A DNA stretch of 41,297 nucleotides from Atopococcus tabaci (GTDB taxonomy: Bacteria; Bacillota; Bacilli; Lactobacillales; Carnobacteriaceae_A): assembly GCA_030535975.1 (NCBI GenBank), contig JAUNQW010000012.1, forward strand, positions 1 to 41,297. Direction: 5' to 3'. Below are positions 24,819-35,532 of the stretch, one piece after another. Within the stretch, counting starts at the first letter, position 1. Each line of letters opens with the position of its first letter. The notes under the pieces were generated by a model, which was given only the letters and a program-made list of their open reading frames with translations, was not told the origin of the DNA and searched no databases. The position numbers were made by a program, and so were the translations under genes.

Positions 24819-24911
24819 AGTTTTTTCTCCTTTTTAAAGCATATTCAATATAAGAATAATAACACTCTTTTAAGCTTCAAGCCAGTTTACACACCATAAA
24901 TTAGTAGAAAT

Positions 24912-24953
24912 AAAAAAGTTCCGCAACTTGCAAAAGCAGGCTGCAGAACTTTG
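24912..24953 (-). terminator. rpsR terminator
   Basis: AAAGTTCCGCA pairs with TGCAGAACTTT with one mismatch, with TTTTTTA after it on the minus strand. It ends the rpsF-ssb-rpsR operon. Confidence 0.85.
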
Positions 24954-24964
24954 AATTCATTTAA

Positions 24965-25195
24965 TTAATCTTCTGGTACGTATGGTAGTAATCCCATGAA
25001 ACGCGCACGTTTAATTGCTTGGCTTACTTTACGCTGGTTTTTAGCAGAAGTTCCTGTCACACGTCTTGGTAAAATTTTGCTGCGATCTGACAAGAAACGG
25101 CTTAAAAGATTTACATCTTTATAGTCCACATATTCAATATGATTTGCTGCTAAGAAATCAACTTTACGTCTTCTTCCTCTTCCTCCACGAGCCAT
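24965..25195 (-). CDS. rpsR: 30S ribosomal protein S18
   Basis: 76 residues. The [25 protein letters not shown] segment and the C-terminal [15 protein letters not shown] are S18 signatures. It binds with S6 to 16S rRNA in the platform of the small subunit. Third gene of rpsF-ssb-rpsR; AAGGAGGC before the ATG. Confidence 0.98.
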   Translation of the reverse strand: MARGGRGRRRKVDFLAANHIEYVDYKDVNLLSRFLSDRSKILPRRVTGTSAKNQRKVSQAIKRARFMGLLPYVPED

Positions 25196-25224
25196 TATAT
25201 TAGCCTCCTTTTTATCTTATAGAA

Positions 25225-25740
25225 TTAAAACGGTAAATCATCGTCTGAGATTTCAATTTGATCACTATTTTGTTTAAAAGGATCTGCAGTGAAATCTGAA
25301 AAACTATCATAGTTAGGAGCTTGATTATTTTTATTGTAGTTTTGTGTTTGGTTAGTATTTGAGGCCTGGTCATTTTGAGCAGGCGTTGTCCCAGAACTTT
25401 GAATCCGTTGATCTGTAACAGATTTTGGTTCTAATAACTGAAAGTTTTCAGCAACAACCTCAGTAACATAAACCCGTTGACCCTGATTATTCTCATAGTT
25501 ACGAGTTTGAATGCGGCCTGTGACACCAATTAAAGATCCTTTACGTGTAAAGTTAGCTAAAGTTTCTGCAGACTTTCTCCAAATCACACAATTAATGAAG
25601 TCCGTTTCACGTTCTCCTTGAGCATTGGTATAAGGGCGGTCTGCTGCAATGGTAAAATTACCTACCGCTGTTCCAGAGCCTGTATATCTTAAATCCACAT
25701 CTTTAGTTAATCTTCCTACTAAAACTACATTATTAATCAT
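25225..25740 (-). CDS. ssb: Single-stranded DNA-binding protein
   Basis: 171 residues. OB-fold domain at 1-110 ([39 protein letters not shown]), a disordered Gln/Asn-rich linker and the acidic tip DDDLPF that docks replication and repair proteins. It coats ssDNA at forks. It stands between rpsF and rpsR as usual. A parS palindrome lies between the rpsF stop and its ribosome-binding site. Confidence 0.98.
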   Translation of the reverse strand: MINNVVLVGRLTKDVDLRYTGSGTAVGNFTIAADRPYTNAQGERETDFINCVIWRKSAETLANFTRKGSLIGVTGRIQTRNYENNQGQRVYVTEVVAENFQLLEPKSVTDQRIQSSGTTPAQNDQASNTNQTQNYNKNNQAPNYDSFSDFTADPFKQNSDQIEISDDDLPF

Positions 25741-25760
25741 GCTTTGCTCCTTCCAAGTAA

Positions 25761-25776
25761 TGTTTCACGTGAAACA
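25761..25776. promoter_or_regulatory. parS site, ParB/Spo0J loading site
   Basis: TGTTTCACGTGAAACA matches the Firmicutes parS consensus at all 16 positions and is extended into a longer palindrome by flanking TAA/TTA. It begins right after the rpsF stop codon, in the rpsF-ssb spacer, about 10 kb from oriC. Confidence 0.97.
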
Positions 25777-26076
25777 TTACTCCTTGTCTTCACGACGAAC
25801 AACGATATGACGTAAAATGTTATCATTAATGCGTGCTAAACGATCAAACTCATTGATAGCTTCTGAGTCTTCTGATGCTGTAAAGTATACTAAGTGATAA
25901 GTACCTTCACGTTGGTCTTCAATCTCGTAGGCAAAACGATCTTTCTTCCAATCAGATGATTCAGAAATTTCGGCACCATTATCAGTTAAAACTTCATCAA
26001 ATCGCTTGATTAATGCATCCTTTTGAGATTCATCCGCTTCAGGGCTAATAATGTATAAAATTTCATATTGTCTCAT
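25777..26076 (-). CDS. rpsF: 30S ribosomal protein S6
   Basis: 99 residues. RQYEILYIISPEADESQ at the N-terminus and YHLVYFTASEDSEAINEFDRLARINDNILRHIVVRR at the end are family marks. It pairs with S18 in the small-subunit platform. AAGGAGGAG precedes the ATG. Its 84-base leader contains a hairpin that may serve the known S6:S18 autoregulation. Confidence 0.98.
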   Translation of the reverse strand: MRQYEILYIISPEADESQKDALIKRFDEVLTDNGAEISESSDWKKDRFAYEIEDQREGTYHLVYFTASEDSEAINEFDRLARINDNILRHIVVRREDKE

Positions 26077-26104
26077 TGATTTTTCTCCTCCTTATGGTCT
26101 ATTG

Positions 26105-26127
26105 GCTCATTTAATAGTCAAATGAGC
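26105..26127 (-). promoter_or_regulatory. Hairpin in the rpsF leader
   Basis: GCTCATTT and AAATGAGC form an 8-base-pair stem between the promoter and start of rpsF. Its place suggests an S6:S18 mRNA element, but I did not find the CCG typical of that motif, so this is only a candidate. Confidence 0.4.
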
Positions 26128-26159
26128 AAGGAAAGTAAACTAGTTACTAACAATTAAAT

Positions 26160-26188
26160 ATTATATCAAAATTAATCTAAATAAACAA
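26160..26188 (-). promoter_or_regulatory. Promoter of the rpsF-ssb-rpsR operon
   Basis: TTGTTT (26183-26188) and TATAAT (26160-26165) are 17 bases apart on the minus strand, with TG one base before the -10 (TGATATAAT), making an extended -10. Confidence 0.75.
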
Positions 26189-26194
26189 GTTGAA

Positions 26195-26226
26195 AATAAA
26201 AAAAGAATGTTTCACGTGAAACATTC
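26195..26226 (-). terminator. gyrA terminator built on a parS palindrome
   Basis: On the minus strand the palindrome with arms GAATGTTTCAC and GTGAAACATTC is followed directly by seven Ts, A and four more Ts. This is a good intrinsic terminator 29 bases past the gyrA stop. Confidence 0.8.
26208..26223. promoter_or_regulatory. parS site, ParB/Spo0J loading site
   Basis: A second exact TGTTTCACGTGAAACA, 447 bases from the first and outside any gene, forming the stem of the gyrA terminator. Confidence 0.97.
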
Positions 26227-26254
26227 TCCCGGTTTTATTCTTTTTGATACTCTT

Positions 26255-28732
26255 TTATTCTTCATCGCCATCGGTATCTATTTCTTCTTCGCCTTCTTCG
26301 ATGACCCGATCAATTATTTCAGCTGCGGTAACAAAAGCATCGTCTGTCATTCTCATTAAACGTACCCCTTGAGTAACACGACCCGTTTTCGAAACATTGG
26401 CTACATTAAATTTAATAGTAATACCATCGCTTGAAATAAGCATCATATTATCATCTGGCTCAACAACTAATAAAGACACTAATTCCCCATTTTTCTCCGT
26501 CAAATTAACTGTTTTAATTCCTTTTCCTCCACGATTACGAAGAGGATAACGAGAAGCTGATGTCCGCTTACCATAACCTTTTGATGTCACAATTAGAACA
26601 TCAGATTTTTCTTCTAGTATAGCAGCACCAATCACTTCGTCACCTTCACGCAAGTTAATTCCTCGCACACCGGCTGCACTGCGTCCAATACTTCGAATAT
26701 CTGTTTCTCGGAAAGAAACAGAGTAGCCCAGACGCGTGGCAATGATAATGTTTTGTTGTCCATCAGTGAACATCACTTGTCTAAGTGAGTCTCCTTCATT
26801 CAAATTGATGGCTATAATACCATTGTTTCGGATATTGCTAAACTCTGCCAATGCTGTCCGCTTCACAGTCCCCCTCTCTGTAACGAAGAAGACCTGCTCC
26901 TCACCAGTAGGTGTATCTTCAAAATTAATCATAGCTTGGACTTTCTCTTCATCGTTGAGATTTAAAACATTTACTATAGGCAGCCCCTTAGCTGTTCGTC
27001 CAAATTCTGGAATTTCATAAGCCTTAATTTTGTAAACTCTTCCTGTATTAGTGAAGAACAAAATCGTATCATGTGTTGAACAATTTAATATCGTGGTCAT
27101 ATAGTCATCGACATTCGTCTCTATCCCTTGGACACCTCGACCGCCGCGATTCTGTGTTCTAAAATCATCAGCAAGCATACGCTTAATATAACCTTTTTTA
27201 GTCATAACAATAACAACAGATTCCTCGTCAATCAAATCTTCGTCGTCAATATTTTCAATCTCACCAGCTAATAATTTCGTTCGACGTTCATCGCTGTATT
27301 TTTCAGAAATCTCATCCAGTTCCTCAGATATAATTTGATTGATACGCTTGGGTTGAGCTAAAATATCGCGTAAATCTGTTATGTTAATTAACAATTCTTT
27401 GTATTCTGCTTCAATTTTATCTCTTTCTAGGCCGGTTAAACGAGCCAGGCGCATATCTAAGATAGCTTGTGCTTGAATACTTGATAAATTAAAGCGGTTA
27501 ATCAATTCTTGTTTTGCTTGATCAGTTTGCTGTGATCCTCGAATAATCTTAATAATCTCATCGATATTATCTATAGCAATTCGCAGACCTTCTAAGATAT
27601 GCACACGAGCTTCTGCTTTATCCAGATCAAATTGGGTTCTGCGGCGGATTACTTCCTGTTGGTGTTTCAAATACTCTACTAATATTTCTTTGAGAGATAA
27701 GGTTCTTGGCACACCCTCTACAATAGCCAACATATTAAAACCAAAAGAAGTTTGCATTTGTGTCTGCTTGTAAAGATTATTCAAAATTACACTGGCAGAA
27801 GCATCTTTTCGTACATTAATGACAATGCGCATCCCTTGCCGGTCAGACTCATCACGAAGGGCTGTAATCCCTTCAATCGCTTTGTCACGGGCCAATTCAG
27901 CGATTTTCTCAACCAAGCGGGCTTTGTTCACCATATAAGGGAGCTCTGTTATTATAATACGTTCACGATCACCCGGCAGGCTTTCAATCTCTGCCTTAGC
28001 ACGTATAATAATACTTCCTTTACCTGTTTCATAAGCTTTTCTAATACCAGATTTTCCAATTACAGTAGCGCCTGTTGGAAAGTCAGGACCTGGCAAAGCT
28101 TCCATTAAATCCATTGTGGTACACTCCGGATTGTCCATCAAAACTTTTAAGGCTGCAATAGTTTCACCTAAATGATGAGGTGGAATATTAGTGGCCATTC
28201 CAACTGCGATTCCTGAAGTTCCATTAACTAAAAGATTAGGGAAACGAGCGGGCAGAATAACAGGTTCATTCTCACTGCCATCGTAATTCTCCCGAAAATC
28301 GATAGTATTTTTATTGATATCTCTCAGCATTTCCATAGAAATTTTGCTGAGACGCGCTTCTGTATAACGCATCGCTGCAGCCGAGTCCCCATCGACAGAA
28401 CCGAAGTTACCATGTCCGTCTACTAATTCATACCGAGTAGAAAAATTCTGTGCTAAACGAACCATGGCATCATAGATAGCTGAATCTCCATGAGGGTGAT
28501 ATTTCCCCATAACATCCCCGACAATACGGGCAGATTTTTTATAGGCTTTATCGGGTGTATTCCCTAATTCTTGCATCCCATAAAGAATTCGACGGTGTAC
28601 CGGCTTCAATCCATCACGAACATCTGGAAGAGCACGTGAAACAATAACACTCATTGCATAATCAAGAAAGGACTGCTTCATTTCACCAGATAAGTCAGAT
28701 ACAGTTATATTCTCTTTATAATCTTCAACCAT
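26255..28732 (-). CDS. gyrA: DNA gyrase subunit A
   Basis: 825 residues, full length. The catalytic tyrosine is Tyr123 in [11 protein letters not shown]. The quinolone region reads [12 protein letters not shown] with Ser84 and an acidic residue at 88, so no common target mutation is visible. The GyrA box [10 protein letters not shown] is at the start of the beta-pinwheel C-terminal domain, and the tail is very acidic. With GyrB it introduces negative supercoils into DNA. It starts 30 bases after gyrB. Confidence 0.99.
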   Translation of the reverse strand: MVEDYKENITVSDLSGEMKQSFLDYAMSVIVSRALPDVRDGLKPVHRRILYGMQELGNTPDKAYKKSARIVGDVMGKYHPHGDSAIYDAMVRLAQNFSTRYELVDGHGNFGSVDGDSAAAMRYTEARLSKISMEMLRDINKNTIDFRENYDGSENEPVILPARFPNLLVNGTSGIAVGMATNIPPHHLGETIAALKVLMDNPECTTMDLMEALPGPDFPTGATVIGKSGIRKAYETGKGSIIIRAKAEIESLPGDRERIIITELPYMVNKARLVEKIAELARDKAIEGITALRDESDRQGMRIVINVRKDASASVILNNLYKQTQMQTSFGFNMLAIVEGVPRTLSLKEILVEYLKHQQEVIRRRTQFDLDKAEARVHILEGLRIAIDNIDEIIKIIRGSQQTDQAKQELINRFNLSSIQAQAILDMRLARLTGLERDKIEAEYKELLINITDLRDILAQPKRINQIISEELDEISEKYSDERRTKLLAGEIENIDDEDLIDEESVVIVMTKKGYIKRMLADDFRTQNRGGRGVQGIETNVDDYMTTILNCSTHDTILFFTNTGRVYKIKAYEIPEFGRTAKGLPIVNVLNLNDEEKVQAMINFEDTPTGEEQVFFVTERGTVKRTALAEFSNIRNNGIIAINLNEGDSLRQVMFTDGQQNIIIATRLGYSVSFRETDIRSIGRSAAGVRGINLREGDEVIGAAILEEKSDVLIVTSKGYGKRTSASRYPLRNRGGKGIKTVNLTEKNGELVSLLVVEPDDNMMLISSDGITIKFNVANVSKTGRVTQGVRLMRMTDDAFVTAAEIIDRVIEEGEEEIDTDGDEE

Positions 28733-28762
28733 AAGTCATATTCCTCCTTCTCTTACTATTTA

Positions 28763-30703
<1,941 letters not shown>

Positions 30704-30710
30704 TTATTAA

Positions 30711-31832
30711 TCACTCCGTTTCTATCTGACCTTTTGAAATATTGAAAATTTTTGGATTGTCAATTAAATCTTTTTGGATTCCATCTAAGCTCGTTGTGGT
30801 CAAAAAAGTCTGGACTTTATTTTGAATCGATGAGAGAAGATGAGTTTGACGCTCATTGTCTAATTCAGATAAAACATCATCAAGTAAAAGAACAGGATAT
30901 TCGCCCCTCAATTCTTTCATCAAATCAATCTCAGCTAAACGAATACTTAATGCCGCAGTCCTCTGTTGCCCTTGAGATCCATAAGTCTGCACATTTCGAC
31001 CATTAATATGGAAATACATATCATCACGATGGGGCCCAATTAAAGTTGTACCTTGATCTATTTCTCTATCACGATTATTATCTAATTGCTTTTTAAAAAG
31101 ATGGAAAATAGTCTCATAGTCTTCACAATCATCAAGACTTTTAATGTCAAGACTTGAAGAATAAAAAATAGCTAAATCCTCTTTTTGATTCGAAATATTT
31201 TTATGAATTATTTTAGACCAATTCTCTAAATTTTCAATAAACCATAAGCGTTCCTTTAGTACATGTGCACCCTCTATAGCCACTTGTTCACTCAATATAT
31301 CGAAATAGAGCTCATCTATCTTTTTGAAACGCATATCTTTCAAATATTGGTTTCTTTGTTTCAGAACCCGATTATATTCTGTTAAATGATGCAGATAAAG
31401 AGGAGACATCTGCCCCAGCTCCATATCGATAAATCTTCTTCGGACGGAAGGTGATCCCTTCACAATATCAAGATCTTCGGGTGCAAAAATAATGACATTT
31501 AAATGACTAATGTAAGTGCTTAGACGAGCTTGCTCCAAGTGATTCAATTTAGCGATTTTTCCTTTTTTAGATAGGACAACTTCTAAAGAGAACTGGGAAT
31601 TTAGATTATGGATACGTCCTGAAATACGAGCGATATCTTCATCCCACTGAATCATTTCTCGATCTTTATTTGTTCGATGACTTTTAGTCATCGCTAAAAC
31701 ATATATAGCTTCTAGGATATTTGTTTTTCCTTGAGCGTTCTCACCTAAAAAAACATTCATTTGGGGAGAAAAATCTAAAGATAAGTTTTGGTAATTTCGA
31801 AAATGTGACAAATTGATATGTTTAATAATCAT
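30711..31832 (-). CDS. recF: DNA replication and repair protein RecF
   Basis: 373 residues. Walker A GENAQGKT (30-37), ABC-type signature YGSQGQQRT and Walker B VLLLDDVLSELD. This SMC-like ATPase helps RecO/RecR load RecA at gaps. It overlaps the yaaA stop by 4 bases, so the two are coupled. Confidence 0.98.
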   Translation of the reverse strand: MIIKHINLSHFRNYQNLSLDFSPQMNVFLGENAQGKTNILEAIYVLAMTKSHRTNKDREMIQWDEDIARISGRIHNLNSQFSLEVVLSKKGKIAKLNHLEQARLSTYISHLNVIIFAPEDLDIVKGSPSVRRRFIDMELGQMSPLYLHHLTEYNRVLKQRNQYLKDMRFKKIDELYFDILSEQVAIEGAHVLKERLWFIENLENWSKIIHKNISNQKEDLAIFYSSSLDIKSLDDCEDYETIFHLFKKQLDNNRDREIDQGTTLIGPHRDDMYFHINGRNVQTYGSQGQQRTAALSIRLAEIDLMKELRGEYPVLLLDDVLSELDNERQTHLLSSIQNKVQTFLTTTSLDGIQKDLIDNPKIFNISKGQIETE

Positions 31833-32065
31833 AATTTTGAATCTTCTTCAGATATAATATTAAATTGAGCAGATTCAGGGAATTCAACTGTATCCCCAGG
31901 ATAAAGTTTCTTACCACGACGGCTTTCTTCCTCGCCATTGACCAAAACCATATATTCTTCTAAAAAAGGTTTAGCCATACCACCAGAATCAATAATATCT
32001 GCTAGCTTTAAAAATTGCCCTAAGGTTATATACTCACTCGCAATCGAAAAAGAAATAATGTCCAT
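31829..32065 (-). CDS. yaaA: S4-domain RNA-binding protein YaaA
   Basis: 78 residues when started at the ATG at 32065, which has AGGAGGGG upstream; a longer frame from 32110 would run through that site and a hairpin. The S4-like segment is YITLGQFLKLADIIDSGGMAKPFLEEYMVLVNGEEESRRGKKLYPGD, as in Firmicutes YaaA between dnaN and recF. It binds RNA, possibly rRNA, but its role is not settled. Confidence 0.93.
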   Translation of the reverse strand: MDIISFSIASEYITLGQFLKLADIIDSGGMAKPFLEEYMVLVNGEEESRRGKKLYPGDTVEFPESAQFNIISEEDSKL

Positions 32066-32093
32066 CTGTGCCCCTCCTTTACTCCAAAATAAA

Positions 32094-32112
32094 ACGTGGA
32101 TGGTCTCCACGT
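32094..32112 (-). repeat. Hairpin in the yaaA leader
   Basis: ACGTGGA and TCCACGT pair perfectly around five bases, followed on the minus strand by TTTATTTT before the ribosome-binding site. It looks like a weak terminator or attenuator in the yaaA-recF-gyrBA leader. Confidence 0.5.
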
Positions 32113-32130
32113 GTATTATCTACTCTAATT

Positions 32131-32159
32131 ATTATATACTAAAAACAGCATAAAAACAA
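32131..32159 (-). promoter_or_regulatory. Promoter of the yaaA-recF-gyrB-gyrA run
   Basis: TTGTTT (32154-32159) and TATAAT (32131-32136) with a 17-base spacer on the minus strand, 66 bases before yaaA. The rest of the gap up to the dnaN terminator is AT-rich with nothing else recognisable. Confidence 0.7.
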
Positions 32160-32310
32160 TTTTTCAAGGTATATAGGGCATTTCTATAGCTTTTCTAAAA
32201 AAATGAAGAATTTGCTTAATTTATTAAAAAAGTCAAAAAACCTATTAATATTCGATTCTAGCAAGAGGGATTTATAAAATATAAACAAACCCATCTTTAA
32301 TACTTATCTA

Positions 32311-32358
32311 TTTAAAAAAATTAAGAAGGACCCGAAATGATTAAACGGGCCCTTCTTA
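32311..32358 (-). terminator. dnaN terminator
   Basis: AAGAAGG-ACCCG and CGGGCCCTTCTT pair with one mismatch, followed on the minus strand by AATTTTTTT. Splits dnaA-dnaN from the yaaA-gyrA unit. Confidence 0.88.
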
Positions 32359-32374
32359 TATTTTTTAACATATT

Positions 32375-33511
32375 TTATTCTGGTGTACGTATAGGTGTAA
32401 TGAGTTGTACAAAATCAAGACTGCCATCAGATGGTTTGATAATAAATGGTCTTAAAGCTCCAACTAATTCGATACCTACCTCAACAGGCCCAAAAGCATT
32501 TAAGGCCTGCTTCATATAATCAGGATTAAATGAAATTTCTATAACATCACCTTCAATCGACTTAAATGGGATATCCTCTTCAATCTGTCCTACTCCTGGA
32601 TAATCTCCAAAGACCTCCATCTGATCGTTAGCAATAATCAGTTTAATGACATTATTCTTTCCAGCATGTGAAAGCAGTGATGCACGGTCTACTGCAGCTT
32701 CAAATAGATCTGCATTTAAGATTACTTTTGTATTGCTTTCACTGGGTATGAGTTGGTCAGTATTGGGGTAGTTTCCTTCAAGTAATCGAGAATAAAAATT
32801 AATTTGAGGGAGAGCGAATAGAACCTGACTGTCTGTTACATACAGATCTAAAGTTTCAATATCATCTGATATGATTCGATTTAGTTCCGTCAAACTTTTT
32901 CCAGGGATAACAAAATCCAAAGAATTTGGATAGGATTCTTCTAAAGTGATAGTACGTTTAGATAAACGGTGGCTGTCTGTCGCAACCGCTGTCAGTTTAT
33001 TAGTTTCGATAGAGAATTCTACCCCTGTTAGAATTGGTCTGCTTTCATGTTTACTAACTGCAATGACAGTTTGACGGACAACTTGCTTGAAAAGTTGAGC
33101 AGGTAACTCAATTTTTTTATTTGCGTCAATTTCAGGCAGATGTGGATATTGATCTGCTTCTATCCCATTAATCACAAATGATGATGTTTTTGAATCAATA
33201 GAAACTTGCGTTGATTCTTTTAATTCAATAATAACTTTTTCATCAGGTAATTTTTTTACAATATCCATCAGCATACGGGCGGGCATAACAACAATACTTC
33301 CTGTTTTTTCAATCTCAAGTTGAGATTCTTCATTAACTTCAATCGAAGCTTCTACAGAAATGTCTGCATCGCTGCCTGTTAATATTAATTGATTGTTTTG
33401 AGCCACTAGTTTTATTCCAGACAAGATAGGAATAGTTGATCGCGATGAGATCGCTAATTGAACATTGTTTAATTGTTCAATGAATTTAGAACGATTAATT
33501 GAAAATTTCAT
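32375..33511 (-). CDS. dnaN: DNA polymerase III beta sliding clamp
   Basis: 378 residues with the ATG at 33511, which has TGGAGGTAAAT before it; the upstream in-frame start at 33535 would add eight residues not seen in the family. MKFSINRSKFIEQL is the normal opening and the C-terminus ends with LITPIRTPE. It forms the ring that tethers polymerase to DNA. Directly after dnaA across a 207-base origin spacer. Confidence 0.98.
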   Translation of the reverse strand: MKFSINRSKFIEQLNNVQLAISSRSTIPILSGIKLVAQNNQLILTGSDADISVEASIEVNEESQLEIEKTGSIVVMPARMLMDIVKKLPDEKVIIELKESTQVSIDSKTSSFVINGIEADQYPHLPEIDANKKIELPAQLFKQVVRQTVIAVSKHESRPILTGVEFSIETNKLTAVATDSHRLSKRTITLEESYPNSLDFVIPGKSLTELNRIISDDIETLDLYVTDSQVLFALPQINFYSRLLEGNYPNTDQLIPSESNTKVILNADLFEAAVDRASLLSHAGKNNVIKLIIANDQMEVFGDYPGVGQIEEDIPFKSIEGDVIEISFNPDYMKQALNAFGPVEVGIELVGALRPFIIKPSDGSLDFVQLITPIRTPE

Positions 33512-33589
33512 ATTTACCTCCAAATGATTTGTCAAAGTTAATTATAACAAATTATAGAATTCTTGTTGCCTTATATATATTAGTTTAAA

Positions 33590-33604
33590 TAGTACTAGTA
33601 GTAG
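33590..33604 (+). promoter_or_regulatory. DnaA-trio array, origin unwinding element
   Basis: Five triplets TAG-TAC-TAG-TAG-TAG are followed by GGGCC and then DnaA boxes on the right. Read away from the boxes the plus strand gives 3'-GAT repeats, the orientation needed in the DnaA-trio model. AT-rich DNA (TTATATATATTAG) lies to the left. Confidence 0.65.
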
Positions 33605-33651
33605 GGCCTGTTAATAGTGAGGAAAACTGTAACAAATCTATAGAAATTAAG

Positions 33652-33717
33652 TTTTCCACCTGTGGACAACCTGTGCAAAACTCACCGACTTGTACACTTC
33701 TATCCACATGTGCACAA
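33652..33717. promoter_or_regulatory. DnaA-box cluster between dnaA and dnaN (oriC part 1)
   Basis: TTTTCCACC (33652), TGTGGACAA (33661), TGTGCAAAA (33672), CTATCCACA (33700) and TGTGCACAA (33709) are DnaA-box-like 9-mers on both strands, each one or a few bases off TTATCCACA. With the trio array they form a likely unwinding module. Confidence 0.75.
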
Positions 33718-33718
33718 A

Positions 33719-35062
33719 TTAAGACAACATTTTTTTTATTTCATCTATTTTATTTTTCAGCTCAAAATCAGTCTCTAATAATTCATCTATTTTGTCATGA
33801 GCATAAAGCACAGTGGTGTGATCCTTCCCACCAAACTCTTTTCCGATTTTTGGAAAGGATTCTCCCGTAATTTCTCTGGAAAGGTACATAGCAACTTGCC
33901 GGGGTCTTACAATAGTTTGTACCCGTTTTCTGCCATTAATCTCTTCGACTGTTACATCATAGAACTTAGCCACGGTTTTTTTGATATCCTCTATGTTTTT
34001 ACCTACTGTCTGCTTACCTGGCAGCATCGACTTCAATGCATCAGCAGCTAAACCTGTGGTGATTTCTAGATTTTCTATAGTAGCAAAGGCTTGTACTCTT
34101 AATAAGGCTCCTTCTAATTCACGGATATTAGAATCAATTTGACCTGCAATATAACTTAATGTATTATCAGGAATTTCTAGATTTTCAGCTTCTGCCTTAC
34201 TTCTTAAAATAGCAATTCGTGTCTCTAGATCAGGTGGTGTGATATCGACGGATAATCCCCAAGCAAAACGTGATACTAAACGCTCTTGTAATTTAGGTAT
34301 TTCATTTGGTAATCTATCGCTGGTTAAAACGATCTGCTTCCGTTGATCGTACAAGGCATTAAATGTATGGAAAAACTCTTCCTGAGTACCTTCTTTGTCA
34401 GAAAAAAATTGGATATCATCCACTAATAAAAGATCCACTTGCCGATATTCGCTTCTAAACTCTTTCTGCGTTCTATTACGAATAGAATCGATAAAATCAT
34501 TAGCAAACATTTCACTTGTTACATATTTAACATTAGCGTGAGGATTAAGTTCTTGTAAGCGATGTCCTATAGCATGCATTAAATGTGTTTTTCCTAATCC
34601 TACCCCTCCATAAAAAAAGAGTGGATTATAGATAGTTCCCGGTTCTTCTGCTACTACGAGTGCTGCCGCATGAGCCATCTGGTTGCCTTTCCCAATAACA
34701 AAGGAATCAAATGTATATTTTTCAACTAATTGTGAATATTTCCTTTCCATCTGTAATTCACTTTGAGCTGCTGCGGATACTGCAGGTTCCTCATCAATTT
34801 GCTGCTGACTCAAGATTTCTTCCTCAGTCAAAAGAACAGGAGCAATCTCCCGGTTAGTTAATTCATATAATAATTCTACCGTAGTAGTAGTCAGATTATT
34901 TTCCCAGTAATCTTTATGGAGTTTTGTGGGAACTTGGATGGTTATTTCATCCTGAGTGAGCTGAATACACTTTGAACTCTCAATCCAAGTATCATAACTG
35001 ACAGATGCCATATTCTCTTTAAAACGATCAATTAAATAATTCCATGTTTCTTCTATATTCAA
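33719..35062 (-). CDS. dnaA: Chromosomal replication initiator DnaA
   Basis: 447 residues. Domain I at 1-80, a short linker, then the AAA+ domain with Walker A GGVGLGKT (152-159) and VDLLLVDDIQFF, and a C-terminal DNA-binding domain with GKDHTTVLYAHDKI. It binds DnaA boxes, melts the origin and loads helicase. The start codon is TTG, with AGGAGG seven bases before; no in-frame ATG fits. Boxes flank the gene on both sides, and one overlaps its promoter. Confidence 0.99.
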   Translation of the reverse strand: MNIEETWNYLIDRFKENMASVSYDTWIESSKCIQLTQDEITIQVPTKLHKDYWENNLTTTTVELLYELTNREIAPVLLTEEEILSQQQIDEEPAVSAAAQSELQMERKYSQLVEKYTFDSFVIGKGNQMAHAAALVVAEEPGTIYNPLFFYGGVGLGKTHLMHAIGHRLQELNPHANVKYVTSEMFANDFIDSIRNRTQKEFRSEYRQVDLLLVDDIQFFSDKEGTQEEFFHTFNALYDQRKQIVLTSDRLPNEIPKLQERLVSRFAWGLSVDITPPDLETRIAILRSKAEAENLEIPDNTLSYIAGQIDSNIRELEGALLRVQAFATIENLEITTGLAADALKSMLPGKQTVGKNIEDIKKTVAKFYDVTVEEINGRKRVQTIVRPRQVAMYLSREITGESFPKIGKEFGGKDHTTVLYAHDKIDELLETDFELKNKIDEIKKMLS

Positions 35063-35092
35063 AATGCTACCTCCTAGAAACTTGCATCACAT

Positions 35093-35123
35093 ATTGTAAC
35101 ATTTTCTAAATAAGTTTTCCACA
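35093..35123 (-). promoter_or_regulatory. dnaA promoter with overlapping DnaA box
   Basis: TACAAT (35093-35098) with an extended TG, and a weak -35 lying within the DnaA box at 35115-35123. DnaA bound there would repress its own gene. Confidence 0.55.
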
Positions 35124-35416
35124 GTTTTAAAGACTGTTTATAATCCGTAAACATATGTCAATAGGTACAAGAAATAAGCTGTTGATAAAAAGATAAACAA
35201 GTTTAAAAGTCTTAACTGTCCACAGGAAAACACAACTAATCCGGGTTATAAAGATTGATACAACAACACTAAGTAAAGTTATCCACAATATCTATGGATA
35301 TGTTAGTAACTTACCAACATGCTTGTGAATTGTGGAAAAACCTTGGAATAAAGCTGTTGGAAAATAAAAGTTATCCCCAGTGTGTAGTGAGCTGGGGACA
35401 GTATTGTTTACAAATA

Positions 35417-35452
35417 TTAGATAGAGTTTTAGATAGAGGATTAGGAAAATTA
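35417..35452 (+). repeat. AT-rich 12-base tandem repeats near rpmH
   Basis: TTAGATAGAG occurs at 35417-35426 and 35429-35438, and a looser TTAGGAAAAT at 35441-35450; the period is 12 bases. They lie just past the DnaA-box cluster. Confidence 0.6.
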
Positions 35453-35462
35453 TTAAAAAATC

Positions 35463-35492
35463 TTGACATTTCTAGGTCCTATACTATATAAT
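35463..35492 (+). promoter_or_regulatory. rpmH promoter
   Basis: Consensus TTGACA (35463-35468) and TATATAAT (35485-35492), spacer 16 to 18 bases depending on the -10 chosen. Confidence 0.8.
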
Positions 35493-35532
35493 TGCTAAGG
35501 TATTCTGAATTTTTAATAGGAGGTGACCATCA

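Larger units (their letters stand above)
35063..35532. other. oriC: oriC part 2, dnaA-rpmH intergenic region
   Basis: A 470-base AT-rich non-coding region between the divergent dnaA and rpmH genes. DnaA boxes: TTTTCCACA (35115-35123), CTGTCCACA (35216-35224), TTATCCACA exact (35279-35287), TGTGGAAAA (35331-35339) and TTATCCCCA (35371-35379). AT-rich 12-base repeats follow at 35417-35452. With the dnaA-dnaN cluster this makes a bipartite origin like that of B. subtilis. Confidence 0.9.

Noticed and set aside
26736-28108. Plus-strand frames within gyrA
   Set aside because: They are antisense shadows of a well-conserved gene, without ribosome-binding sites.
28628-28643. Half-parS-like CACGTGAAACA inside gyrA
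   Set aside because: Only 12 of 16 bases match, the left arm is wrong, and the bases are explained by gyrA coding sequence.
33673-33870. Plus-strand frame across the dnaA 3' end and origin
   Set aside because: It is antisense to dnaA and covers DnaA boxes; no start site or homology.
35294-35491. Plus-strand frame of 65 codons in oriC
   Set aside because: It spans DnaA boxes and the rpmH promoter and has no ribosome-binding site.
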